From: Pseudomonadota bacterium
GTDB taxonomy: Bacteria > Pseudomonadota > Alphaproteobacteria > Rhizobiales > Beijerinckiaceae
Assembly (NCBI GenBank): GCA_023386155.1
Contig: JAEWKH010000011.1
Location: 17,384 to 81,383 of the forward strand
Direction: 5' to 3'
Length of the DNA stretch: 64,000 bases
The notes beneath the pieces were generated by a model. The model had not been told where the DNA came from, searched no databases, and saw only the letters and a program-made list of their open reading frames with translations. The position numbers were made by a program, and so were the translations under genes. Shown one piece after another: positions 43,927-52,113 of the stretch (its first letter is position 1; each line of letters starts with the position of its first letter).

Positions 43927-46101
43927 ATGACCGCAGTACTCGATGTATCCCGCCGCTCGTTTCTTGTCGGTTCGGCCGCCGCGGCCGGGGGCCTGGCTCT
44001 CGGATTCAATATTCCTTTCAATGGCGAAGCGTTTGCTCAGAGCGCTCCTGAGATCAATGCCTGGGTGATGGTGCGACCGGACGAAACCGTGGTCGTCCGG
44101 GTCGGGCGCGTCGAGATGGGACAGGGCACCCTCACGGGCCTCGCCCAGCTTGTGGCCGAGGAATTGGAATGCGACTGGGCCAAGGTCACGACCGAATATC
44201 CAACGCCCGGTCAGAATGTGGCCCGCAATCGCGCCTGGGGCAACTTCCAGACCGCCGGCAGCCGGGGCATTCGGGATTCGCACGACTACATGCGCAAAGG
44301 TGGAGCGGCTGCACGGCAGATGCTGATCCAGGCTGCCGCCAACGGGTGGGGGGTGCCGGCCAGCGAGTGCAGCGTCTCGAAGGGCGTCATCACCCATGGC
44401 CAGAGCGGCCGCTCGACCACATACGGCAAGGTCGCCGAGGCGGCCTCGAAGCTCGAAGCCCCGAAGGATGTGCAACTCAAGGATCCAAAGGATTGGACAA
44501 TCGCCGGCAAGCCGCTCAAGCGGATCGACACGGCCGAGAAGCTCAACGGATCCCAGGTCTATAGCATCGACGTGAAGCGCCCGGGAATGCTCAACGCGGC
44601 GATCAAGGCGAGCCCGGTTTTCGGCGGTAAGCTCAAGGGCTTCGACGCCGCACAGGCCGAAGGCATGCCGGGCGTCAGGAAGGTCGTCGCGGTCGGCGAC
44701 AATGCCGTCGCGGTCGTCGCCGATACCTGGTGGCGCGCAAAGACGGCCCTCGATGCCGTTGCCATCGAATGGGACGCGGGGCCGAACGCATCTCTCTCCA
44801 GCGAGGACATCGACACGATGCTCAAGGAGGGATTGGCGGCGGAGCAGGCTTTCGTCGGCAATCAGGCCGGGGATGCCAAGACCGCCATCGCTGGCGCGGC
44901 CAAGAAGGTCGAGGCGGTCTACGGCTTCCCCTATCAGCACCATGCCACCATGGAGCCGATGAACGCCACGGCCCTATGGACGACGGACCGGTGCGAGGTC
45001 TGGACTGCAACGCAGAATGCCGAGGCCGCCCTCGCGACGGCGGTGGCCGCGTCCGGCCTGCCCATCGACAAATGCGATGTCTATCGACACAACCTCGGTG
45101 GCGGCTTCGGGCGGCGTGCAACCAGCCATGACTATGTCCGCCAGGCGGTTCTCATCGCCAAGCAGATGCCGGGTATCCCCGTGAAGCTGATCTGGTCCCG
45201 TGAGGAGGACATGCTGCACGGGCACTATCACCCGATCACCCAGGCCAAGATGGTCGGCGCTCTCGATGCGGACGGTAGCCTGATTGGGCTGCACATGCGC
45301 ATCTCCGGTCAGTCGATCTTGGCGGGTGTCAATCCTCAAGGCCTCCAGAACGGGCGCGATCCGGCGACTTTCCAGGGCCTGAATCCGACTGGGACCGAAG
45401 GCGTGCTCGGCTACACGATCCCGAACCTGCTCATTGACCACGCCATGAGAAACCCGCCGATACCTCCGGGCTTCTGGCGCGGGGTGAACAACAACCAGAA
45501 TGCGCTCTACCTCGAGTGCTTCATGGATGAACTCGCTCATGCGGCCGGGAAGGACCCGCTCGAATTCCGGCGCAAGCTGCTCGTCAATCATCCCAAGCAC
45601 CTCGCCGTGCTCAACGCCGTCGCCGAGAAGGGCGGCTGGGGCACGCCGGCACCGGAAGGCGTCTACCGTGGGCTGGCCCAGCATATGGGGTACGGCAGCT
45701 ACGTTGCCGCCTGTGCGGAGGTCTCCGTCGGCGACAATGGCGTCCTGAAGATTCACCGGATCGTGGCAGCGACGGATTGCGGCCACGCGGTCAACCCCCA
45801 GCAGATCGCAGCCCAAATCGAAGGCTCCTTCGTCTATGGCCTGACGGCCTTGCTCTATGGAGAGATCACGCTGAATGACGGCAAGGTGGAGCAGGAGAAC
45901 TTCGACTCCTACCAGATGATGCGCATGGACGAGATGCCTGAGGTCGAGTCGATAGTCATGCCTTCGGGAGATTTCTGGGGCGGCGTCGGTGAGCCCACGA
46001 TCTTCGTGGCAGCGCCGGCGGTTCTGAATGCCATCTTTGCTGCGACCGGGAAGCGGATCCGCTCCGGGCCGTTGACGAAGGCTGATCTGCGCAGGGCGTG
46101 A
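43927..46101 (+). CDS. iorB: Molybdenum hydroxylase large subunit, xanthine-oxidase family (isoquinoline 1-oxidoreductase beta type)
   Basis: 724 residues. A Tat signal is present (SRRSFLVGS, then an Ala-rich segment), so the IorAB complex is predicted to be periplasmic. The IorB-type molybdopterin-binding segments include RVGRVEMGQGTLTGLAQLVAEEL and NLGGGFGRR. The Glu in GGVGEPT near the C-terminus corresponds to the catalytic base of the family. There is no FAD subunit, as usual for this branch. Substrate may be an aldehyde or N-heterocycle. The tight link to fcc and sox genes is unusual. Confidence 0.92.
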   Translation: MTAVLDVSRRSFLVGSAAAAGGLALGFNIPFNGEAFAQSAPEINAWVMVRPDETVVVRVGRVEMGQGTLTGLAQLVAEELECDWAKVTTEYPTPGQNVARNRAWGNFQTAGSRGIRDSHDYMRKGGAAARQMLIQAAANGWGVPASECSVSKGVITHGQSGRSTTYGKVAEAASKLEAPKDVQLKDPKDWTIAGKPLKRIDTAEKLNGSQVYSIDVKRPGMLNAAIKASPVFGGKLKGFDAAQAEGMPGVRKVVAVGDNAVAVVADTWWRAKTALDAVAIEWDAGPNASLSSEDIDTMLKEGLAAEQAFVGNQAGDAKTAIAGAAKKVEAVYGFPYQHHATMEPMNATALWTTDRCEVWTATQNAEAALATAVAASGLPIDKCDVYRHNLGGGFGRRATSHDYVRQAVLIAKQMPGIPVKLIWSREEDMLHGHYHPITQAKMVGALDADGSLIGLHMRISGQSILAGVNPQGLQNGRDPATFQGLNPTGTEGVLGYTIPNLLIDHAMRNPPIPPGFWRGVNNNQNALYLECFMDELAHAAGKDPLEFRRKLLVNHPKHLAVLNAVAEKGGWGTPAPEGVYRGLAQHMGYGSYVAACAEVSVGDNGVLKIHRIVAATDCGHAVNPQQIAAQIEGSFVYGLTALLYGEITLNDGKVEQENFDSYQMMRMDEMPEVESIVMPSGDFWGGVGEPTIFVAAPAVLNAIFAATGKRIRSGPLTKADLRRA

Positions 46102-46105
46102 GGAC

Positions 46106-46426
46106 GTGAGCAGGTTCCGCCTGGCTCATGCGTTCCGGCTAAGGAATGCAGGGCTGATCCTCGTCATCCTGATGGGAGGAACCATGCCGGCGATTGCCCA
46201 GGGCGGAATTCCTCCCGGGGCTGCAGCCTGCTCCGGTTGCCATGGGCCGGGCGGTTCCGGAGCGGCCGTTCCCTCGCTTCGCGGGCGCCCAGTGGAGGAA
46301 ATCGTGGTCGCGATGAACGCATTCAGGACGGGAGAGCGTCTCGCAACCGTGATGGATCGCATCGCCAAAGGCTTCACAGACGAGGAAACCCGAGCCATCG
46401 CATCATGGCTGAGCCAGCAGCGGTGA
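46106..46426 (+). CDS. Small monoheme cytochrome c (FccA-like)
   Basis: 106 residues, GTG start four bases after iorB. A signal peptide ends near residue 32. One haem site CSGCH is at 42-46, followed by PSLRGRP and a C-terminal helix DEETRAIASWLSQQR, as in class I cytochromes of flavocytochrome c. It could be the haem subunit of the FccB flavoprotein encoded next, with which it overlaps, or the electron acceptor of IorAB, or both. Confidence 0.85.
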   Translation: MSRFRLAHAFRLRNAGLILVILMGGTMPAIAQGGIPPGAAACSGCHGPGGSGAAVPSLRGRPVEEIVVAMNAFRTGERLATVMDRIAKGFTDEETRAIASWLSQQR

Positions 46427-47703
46427 GGCATGCTGTGTCGAAATCTCTGAGCCGAAGAGCATTCCTGAAATCGGTAACGGCGGGCGCGATGACGGCCGCT
46501 CTTCCCAGCCGGATTCTTGCGCAGACCTCAGCAAAGGTTGTCATCATCGGTGGAGGCTTTGGCGGGGCCACATGTGCCAGGGAATTGAAGCGGGAAGGGC
46601 TTGCCGTTTCGCTCGTGGAGGCCAGTCCCATCTATACGGCCTGCCCCTTCAGCAACTCCGTGCTCGCCAGCCTGCGTCCCATCGAGGCCCAACAATTCAC
46701 TTTCGACACACTCGAGAAGGAAGGTGTGGGCCTCGTCCTCGGGAGAGCGATCAGCGTCGATCCCCGGGCTCGCCGCGTCGGGCTCGATGATGGATCGATT
46801 CTTGATTACGATCGTCTCGTCCTTTCGCCGGGGATCGACATCCGGTTCGATGCCCTTCCGGGCTATGACGAGAGCGCATCGGCAGCCTTGCCGCATGCCT
46901 GGAAGGCCGGGGAGCAGACCTTGCTCCTGCGCCGTCAACTCGAAGCCATGGACGATGGCGGGACGGTTGTCATCGTGTCTCCCGCCAACCCATTTCGTTG
47001 TCCGCCAGGGCCGTATGAGCGGGCAAGCCTGATTGCGCACTATCTCAAGACTCAGAAGCCGCGCTCGAAGATCCTCATCCTGGATGCGAAGGACAGCTTC
47101 TCGAAGCAACGCCTGTTCCAGGCCGCGTGGCAGGATCTCTATCCCAACATGATAGAGTGGGTGTCTCTCTCGTCGGGCGGGACAGTGATTGAGGTCGATG
47201 CGGAGTCCAAGTCTCTGGTCACCGATTTCGGACGCCATACAGGGGACGTGATCAACGTCATCCCGCCTCAGAGAGCCGGTCAGATCGCTCAGGCGGCTGG
47301 CGTTGCCGATCGGAGCGGATGGTGCCCTATCGACCCGGTCACGTTCGAGTCACGCCTTCAACCGAACATCCATGTGATCGGCGACGCTTCGATTGCGGGG
47401 GGCATGCCGAAATCGGCCTTTTCTGCCAATGCGCAGGGAAAGACCTGTGCTGCTGCCGTCGCGGGCCTCCTCAGGGGCGAGGTTCCGGCTGAGCCCAAGC
47501 TGATCAACACCTGCTACAGCCTCGTTGCGCCCGACTATGGAATCTCTGTCGCCGGTGTGTACCGCCCAAGAAACGGATTGCTGACGGATGTGGAGGGCGC
47601 CGGTGGGACAAGCCCCCTGAATGCGCCTCCCTCCTTCAGAGCACAGGAAGCCATATATGCCGATGCATGGTTCCAGACCATCACCAGCGAAGTCTTCGGC
47701 TAG
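46405..47703 (+). CDS. fccB: Flavocytochrome c sulfide dehydrogenase flavoprotein subunit (FccB/SoxF)
   Basis: About 432 residues from ATG 46405; GTG 46423, overlapping the previous stop, is an alternative. A Tat signal contains SRRAFLKSV. FAD-binding VVIIGGGFGGATCARELKR is followed by IYTACPFSNSVLASL, whose Cys corresponds to the flavin-attachment site in FccB, then FRCPPGPYERASLIAHYL and INTCYSLVAPDYGISV with further conserved Cys. It oxidises sulfide, or a Sox-bound sulfane, to sulfur and passes electrons to cytochrome c. It overlaps soxX by 47 bases. Confidence 0.9.
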   Translation: MAEPAAVRHAVSKSLSRRAFLKSVTAGAMTAALPSRILAQTSAKVVIIGGGFGGATCARELKREGLAVSLVEASPIYTACPFSNSVLASLRPIEAQQFTFDTLEKEGVGLVLGRAISVDPRARRVGLDDGSILDYDRLVLSPGIDIRFDALPGYDESASAALPHAWKAGEQTLLLRRQLEAMDDGGTVVIVSPANPFRCPPGPYERASLIAHYLKTQKPRSKILILDAKDSFSKQRLFQAAWQDLYPNMIEWVSLSSGGTVIEVDAESKSLVTDFGRHTGDVINVIPPQRAGQIAQAAGVADRSGWCPIDPVTFESRLQPNIHVIGDASIAGGMPKSAFSANAQGKTCAAAVAGLLRGEVPAEPKLINTCYSLVAPDYGISVAGVYRPRNGLLTDVEGAGGTSPLNAPPSFRAQEAIYADAWFQTITSEVFG

Positions 47704-48157
47704 GAGCCTGCCTGTCATGCTGGCTGCCGTGGCCTTTATCGTTTTCGATGCGGAGCAAGCTCAGGCCCAGGATCTGCGTGCGTTCGAGGTCGTAGGCGAT
47801 TCCATTCCAGAGCCGTTGGTCGGCACCAGGGGGGATCCCGTCCGCGGTCGTGCCATCGTGGTGGATCGCCAGAAAGGCCTCTGCCTGCTTTGCCACTCCG
47901 GGCCCTTTCCGGAGCAGCGCTTCCAGGGAAGCCTCGCTCCCGACCTGAAGGGCGCCGGAGCCCGGTGGTCGGAGGGGCAATTGAGGCTTAAGATCGTCGA
48001 CAGCCGGCGCCTGAATCCCGCGACCATCATGCCACCTTACTACAGCACGGAGAACCTCGCCCGCGTTGGTCGGAACTGGCAGGGAAAACCGGTGTTGAGC
48101 GCAGAGCAGGTCGAGGACGTGGTGGCATTTCTCTCGACGCTGGTGGAGGAGCCATGA
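47657..48157 (+). CDS. soxX: SoxX monoheme cytochrome c
   Basis: 166 residues from ATG 47657, chosen because AGGAAG lies six bases upstream and the product then has a proper basic signal peptide ending near AQAQ (residue 38). ATG 47717 is the alternative. The haem motif CLLCH is at 76-80 and a Met-ligand region reads IMPPYYS. With SoxA it forms the c-type cytochrome that couples thiosulfate to the SoxY Cys. It overlaps soxY by four bases. Confidence 0.88.
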   Translation: MPMHGSRPSPAKSSARSLPVMLAAVAFIVFDAEQAQAQDLRAFEVVGDSIPEPLVGTRGDPVRGRAIVVDRQKGLCLLCHSGPFPEQRFQGSLAPDLKGAGARWSEGQLRLKIVDSRRLNPATIMPPYYSTENLARVGRNWQGKPVLSAEQVEDVVAFLSTLVEEP

Positions 48158-48621
48158 ACCGGAAACAGGGGCGCTTCGAGACGACGAGACGTGAGATACT
48201 CCAAGTTGGGGCGGGGGCTCTGGCACTGGTCGTTACACGCCCAGCCCTGGCAACGCCCGAGAGCATGGCGGCTGCCATCAGAGCCTTTGCCGGCGAGGCG
48301 GAGATCCGGGAGGGCAGAGTGAAACTCGAGATTCCTGCGCTCGTGGAGAACGGCAACTCCGTTCCCCTTACAGTGACAGTCGACAGTCCGATGACCGTTC
48401 AAGATCACGTAAAAACAATCGCCATCTTCAACGAACGCAATCCACAACCGAATGTCGCCCATTTCTATCTCAGCCCGCGCGCAGGCCGGGCTGTGGTATC
48501 CACCCGCATCCGCCTGGGCGATTCCCAGAACATCGTTGCCATTGCGCAGTTCAGCGACGGTTCGTTCTGGTCCGACAAGGCCGAACTCATCGTCACGTTG
48601 CCGGCCTGCGTGGAGAACTGA
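48154..48621 (+). CDS. soxY: SoxY sulfur-carrier protein with atypical C-terminus
   Basis: 155 residues. A Tat-type signal has TTRREILQVGAGALAL. The mature domain has the SoxY beta-sandwich segments LEIPALVENGNSVPLTVTVDSP and NERNPQPNVAHFYLSP. Canonical SoxY ends in GGCGG, a flexible arm whose Cys carries sulfur. Here the last residues are LPACVEN: Cys152 is kept but the flanking glycines are gone. It pairs with SoxZ, which starts two bases downstream. Confidence 0.88.
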   Translation: MNRKQGRFETTRREILQVGAGALALVVTRPALATPESMAAAIRAFAGEAEIREGRVKLEIPALVENGNSVPLTVTVDSPMTVQDHVKTIAIFNERNPQPNVAHFYLSPRAGRAVVSTRIRLGDSQNIVAIAQFSDGSFWSDKAELIVTLPACVEN

Positions 48622-48622
48622 C

Positions 48623-48943
48623 ATGGCACGGGCCCTCATCAATGTTCCCGCCAGAGCCAAGAGAGGAGAGGTTATCGAGATCAAGGCCCTCATCTCGCAT
48701 CCGATGGAGACCGGATACCGGACCGGGCCTGATGGAGCGCTCGTGCCGCGCGACATCATCAACCGCTTCATCTGTACTTATAATGGCGAGGAGATCTTCA
48801 GCGCAGACCTATTCCCCGCCATTGCCGCCAATCCGTTCTTCTCCTTCACGACCACCGCGACGGAGAGTGGCCTCATCGCCTTCAGATGGCTCGACGACCA
48901 GGGGCGGGCACAGCTTGAAACGGCGAAGATCGAAGTGGAATGA
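48623..48943 (+). CDS. soxZ: SoxZ sulfur-compound chelating protein
   Basis: 106 residues with the SoxZ start RALINVPARAKRGEVIEIKALISHPMETGYR and the motif INRFICTYNGEEIFSADLFPAIAANPFFSF. It has no signal peptide and is expected to be exported with SoxY through the latter's Tat signal. It overlaps soxA by four bases. Confidence 0.93.
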   Translation: MARALINVPARAKRGEVIEIKALISHPMETGYRTGPDGALVPRDIINRFICTYNGEEIFSADLFPAIAANPFFSFTTTATESGLIAFRWLDDQGRAQLETAKIEVE

Positions 48944-49737
48944 ACTGGTCGCTGGCAGGAAAAGTCTTGTTTCTCGGAGCCGCCGTTGCTTCGGGGCTCT
49001 CCTTCTTCGAAGCCGTGGCTCAGTCCTCTCCCGCTTCGGAGCGGAAATCCGGATTCGAGTTCATGAGTTCGGAATCGCAAGTCATGCAGCAGGATGACTT
49101 CTCGAACCCCGGCATGCTTTGGGTCGCCGAGGGAGAGGCGCTCTGGGGCGCTAACGCGGGTGCGGCTACGCGCTCATGCGCTGACTGTCACGGCGACGCG
49201 GCCATGAGCATGAGAGGTGTTGCAGCACGCTATCCTGTCTATTTCGCGGAAAGTGGCCGTCCGATTGATCTCCAAGGTCGGATCAACGTCTGTCGCAAGG
49301 CCAACCAGAAGGCCGAGCCCCTTCCGCTCGAAAGCCGGGAATTGCTCGCCCTCTCGGCCTTCATCGGAAGGCAATCGCGTGGCATGCCGATCACGACAGG
49401 GGAGGACGAGCGCCTTGAGACGTTCCGCGCGGGCGGGCAGCAATTCTATGAGACGCGGCAGGGCCAGCTCAATTTCTCCTGCGCCAATTGTCACGATGAC
49501 CACTGGGGAAGGAAACTGGCAGGAAGCGTCATTCCACAGGCTCATCCGACGGGCTATCCACTTTACCGCCTCGAATGGCAGGCCCTGGGATCCCTGCAGC
49601 GACGGTTCAGGAACTGCATGGTGGGCGTGCGAGCGGAACCATATCCCTTCGGCTCGCCGGAATATATCGATCTGGAGCTGTTCCTCATGGCCCGCGCACG
49701 GGGGATGCCTCTGGAGACGCCTGCGGTCCGGCCATGA
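48940..49737 (+). CDS. soxA: SoxA diheme cytochrome c, thiosulfate-ligating subunit
   Basis: 265 residues with a signal peptide ending near residue 28 (AVAQ). Haem sites are CADCH (80-84) and CANCH (181-185). The active-site Cys226 is in RNCMVGVRAEP, where the haem-ligating cysteine persulfide forms. SoxAX joins thiosulfate to SoxY. It ends the run; soxB and soxCD are not found in the following 14 kb. Confidence 0.92.
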   Translation: MNWSLAGKVLFLGAAVASGLSFFEAVAQSSPASERKSGFEFMSSESQVMQQDDFSNPGMLWVAEGEALWGANAGAATRSCADCHGDAAMSMRGVAARYPVYFAESGRPIDLQGRINVCRKANQKAEPLPLESRELLALSAFIGRQSRGMPITTGEDERLETFRAGGQQFYETRQGQLNFSCANCHDDHWGRKLAGSVIPQAHPTGYPLYRLEWQALGSLQRRFRNCMVGVRAEPYPFGSPEYIDLELFLMARARGMPLETPAVRP

Positions 49738-50266
49738 GATCGGAATTGTAGCGCACGCAACCTACCTCCGCTGCATCGGCTATCCATCCGTCGGTTTGTT
49801 TACCAGCCTGGGGAGGCGCAAGACCGGTGAGACAGGGAGGCGTGCGCAGGATGTGAGCAGGCGAAATCCCTCTGCGAAAGAATGCCTTGCGCAGGGAGCG
49901 TGCTGGCCCAGCCGCGCAAGGTGAAACTATGAAACAAATTCTTGCAGGTTTGTCCTGACCGCGCCGGAAGCCGCACCTGGCGGCTACAGCATCGGACCCA
50001 AAAGTGGACTTGCACTTTTGGGATTGATCCGATGCTTCCTCTCTTGGCTGGCGCATCGTTCAAAGCGGACCCGGAGGGCCACGCCAGTGAAAACCGGGTC
50101 CACTTTTCGCTAGCGCGGCCCGCTGGGTCCGCACGATGCGCTATCGTGCGCACTCGACGCAGCCTGTCGCACGACAATGACCGTCTATCCTTCTCACCGC
50201 GTCAGGAATTCCCTGAGAGGTTATTATGCCTTAGTAAGGAGGGATCAACTCAGTCGGTGAGATCCC
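49738..50266. other. Intergenic region between soxA and the antiporter gene
   Basis: 529 bases. It contains the longest copy of the composite palindromic element (49988-50142). A near-perfect ribosome-site-like TAAGGAGGGAT at 50234 lies too far (about 20 bases) from the antiporter ATG. No gene or RNA is supported. Confidence 0.6.
49988..50142. repeat. Dispersed composite two-palindrome element, copy D (longest)
   Basis: Palindrome 1 (49988-50036, 49 bases) runs from AGCATCGGAC to ATCCGATGCT with an AAAAGTG...CACTTTT core. A 14-base spacer follows, then palindrome 2 (50051-50142) from GCGCATCGTT to ACGATGCGCT. Palindrome 2 is longer than in copy C and shares with copy B (inverted) the block GCTAGC...GCTGGGTCCG. 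Confidence 0.88.
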
Positions 50267-52051
50267 ATGCACGAAGCCTCGTTCATTGCCACGGTCGCGG
50301 TCTGCTTCGTTCTCGCGTTCGCCTTTGGATATCTCGCGGATCGGCTCCGCCTGCCGCCCCTCGTCGGGTATCTGGTCGCCGGGATTGCGGCAGGACCATT
50401 CACGCCAGGCTTCGTGGCGGATGGGGCTTTGGCCTCCGAACTCGCGGAGATGGGAGTCATCCTGCTCATGTTCGGGGTTGGGCTCCACTTCTCAGTCAGG
50501 GACCTCATGGCGGTGCGCAGCATCGCGATACCGGGAGCTGTCGGCCAGATCGTCGTGGCTACCGCCCTCGGTGCCGGGCTCGCTCATTTCTGGGGCTGGA
50601 CCCTGGGCGAGGGCATCGTCTTTGGACTGACCTTGTCGGTTGCCAGCACGGTTGTCCTGCTGAAGGCTCTCGAAGAACGCAATCTCCTCCAAAGCGCCAA
50701 TGGCCGGGTCGCCGTCGGTTGGCTCATTGTCGAAGATCTCGCCATGGTCCTGGCGCTCGTGCTGCTGCCGGCCTTTGCCGAAATTCTGGGCGGACATCCG
50801 GCGGCCACTTCGGGTGCCCATGCTGCTCCCACTTCCGATGGTCCCATCCTGCTGACGTTGATGGTGACACTTGGCAAGGTGGCCGTCTTCGTTGCATTGG
50901 CGGTGCTGCTGGGGCCGAGGGTCGTGCCCTTCCTGCTGAAGCAGGTGGCCCGAACCGGAAGCCGCGAACTGTTTACGCTGTCCGTGCTGGCGGCGGCGAT
51001 CGGCATCGCCTACGGATCGGCGAAGGTCTTTGGCGTATCGTTCGCCCTCGGTGCTTTCTTCGCCGGCGTGGTTCTCAACGAGTCGAGGTTCAGTCACAGG
51101 GCGGCAACGGAGTCGCTGCCTTTGCAGGACGCCTTTTCCGTCCTCTTCTTCGTCTCGGTGGGCATGCTGTTCGACCCCATGGCGCTGTTCCGCGACCCGC
51201 TTCCGGTCCTGCTGGTCGTCGGACTGATCGTGGTCGGGAAGGGCCTCATCGCCTTTGGTATCGTTACTATCCTGCGCTACCCTGTGGATATGGGGTTGCT
51301 GGTCGCGGCGAGCTTGGCTCAGATCGGAGAGTTCTCCTTCATCCTGGCGGGTCTCGGGATGTCGCTTGGACTGCTTCCGAGCGAAGGGCGTGACCTGATC
51401 CTCGCAGGGGCCCTGCTGTCTATCACCCTGAACCCACTGATGTTCCAGGTGGTGAACAGGCTCAGGAAGCGAATCGGAATCGATAGCCCCTCGCGAGCAA
51501 CGGATTTCGGGTTCAACCGGTATCAGGCTCTTGAGAGGGAGTTGGCGGCGAACCGCCTCCGGAACGAGGAGCGCGAGCGAGCACACGAACTCGAGCTTCA
51601 TTCCCTGCTTGAGACGTTTCCCGTCCTGAACCTTGTGAGCCGGGATGACCAGGAAGAGTTGCTTCTTCTCTTCCGACCCAAATCAGCGGCGCCGGGCGAG
51701 CGCGTCATACGGCGCGGGGATCGGCCGGACGGGATGTACTTCATCTCCACCGGTGCGGTGGAGGTCTCTGTCGGAGACCGGCAGATCCGGCTCGATCACG
51801 GAAATTTCTTCGGCGAGATGGCACTGGTGGACGGTGCTCGTCGCAACGCCGACGTGACGGCGGTCGACTACTGCCAGTTCCTCGTTCTTGAGAACCGCGA
51901 CTTCAATCAATTCATGGGCCGTCATCCTGCCCTTCGAAGTGCGGTCAGCGAGATGGCCGAGCAGCGCAGGGCCATGAATGGCAACCGGGATTCGCATCCG
52001 GGAGAGGCCCAGGGAGTGGTCAGTCAGGTCGGGGAAATCCCCCAGCCGTAA
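50267..52051 (+). CDS. CPA2-type cation/proton antiporter with C-terminal cyclic nucleotide-binding domain
   Basis: 594 residues. The first ~400 form the Kef/YbaL-like antiporter with about 12 helices, including RLPPLVGYLVAGIAAGP, GVILLMFGVGLHF and VGWLIVEDLAMVLALV. A charged linker (about 415-455) is followed by a cNMP-binding domain (about 460-575), whose phosphate cassette reads FFGEMALVDGARRNADVTA and keeps the Glu and Arg needed for ligand contact. This replaces the usual TrkA/RCK module of Kef proteins, suggesting gating by cAMP or a related nucleotide. It is monocistronic. Confidence 0.9.
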   Translation: MHEASFIATVAVCFVLAFAFGYLADRLRLPPLVGYLVAGIAAGPFTPGFVADGALASELAEMGVILLMFGVGLHFSVRDLMAVRSIAIPGAVGQIVVATALGAGLAHFWGWTLGEGIVFGLTLSVASTVVLLKALEERNLLQSANGRVAVGWLIVEDLAMVLALVLLPAFAEILGGHPAATSGAHAAPTSDGPILLTLMVTLGKVAVFVALAVLLGPRVVPFLLKQVARTGSRELFTLSVLAAAIGIAYGSAKVFGVSFALGAFFAGVVLNESRFSHRAATESLPLQDAFSVLFFVSVGMLFDPMALFRDPLPVLLVVGLIVVGKGLIAFGIVTILRYPVDMGLLVAASLAQIGEFSFILAGLGMSLGLLPSEGRDLILAGALLSITLNPLMFQVVNRLRKRIGIDSPSRATDFGFNRYQALERELAANRLRNEERERAHELELHSLLETFPVLNLVSRDDQEELLLLFRPKSAAPGERVIRRGDRPDGMYFISTGAVEVSVGDRQIRLDHGNFFGEMALVDGARRNADVTAVDYCQFLVLENRDFNQFMGRHPALRSAVSEMAEQRRAMNGNRDSHPGEAQGVVSQVGEIPQP

Positions 52052-52113
52052 TCCGTCGGGTACGCCTGCACTGGGGCGAGGGGCTCGGTCGCCCGCCGAA
52101 CGGTGGCGCGTTC

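Noticed and set aside
50234..50266. A strong TAAGGAGGGAT ribosome-site-like sequence about 20 bases before the antiporter ATG, considered as evidence for a different start or a leader peptide.
   Set aside because: No ATG or GTG in the antiporter frame lies at proper distance, and the only nearby GTG is in another frame that does not encode a plausible peptide.
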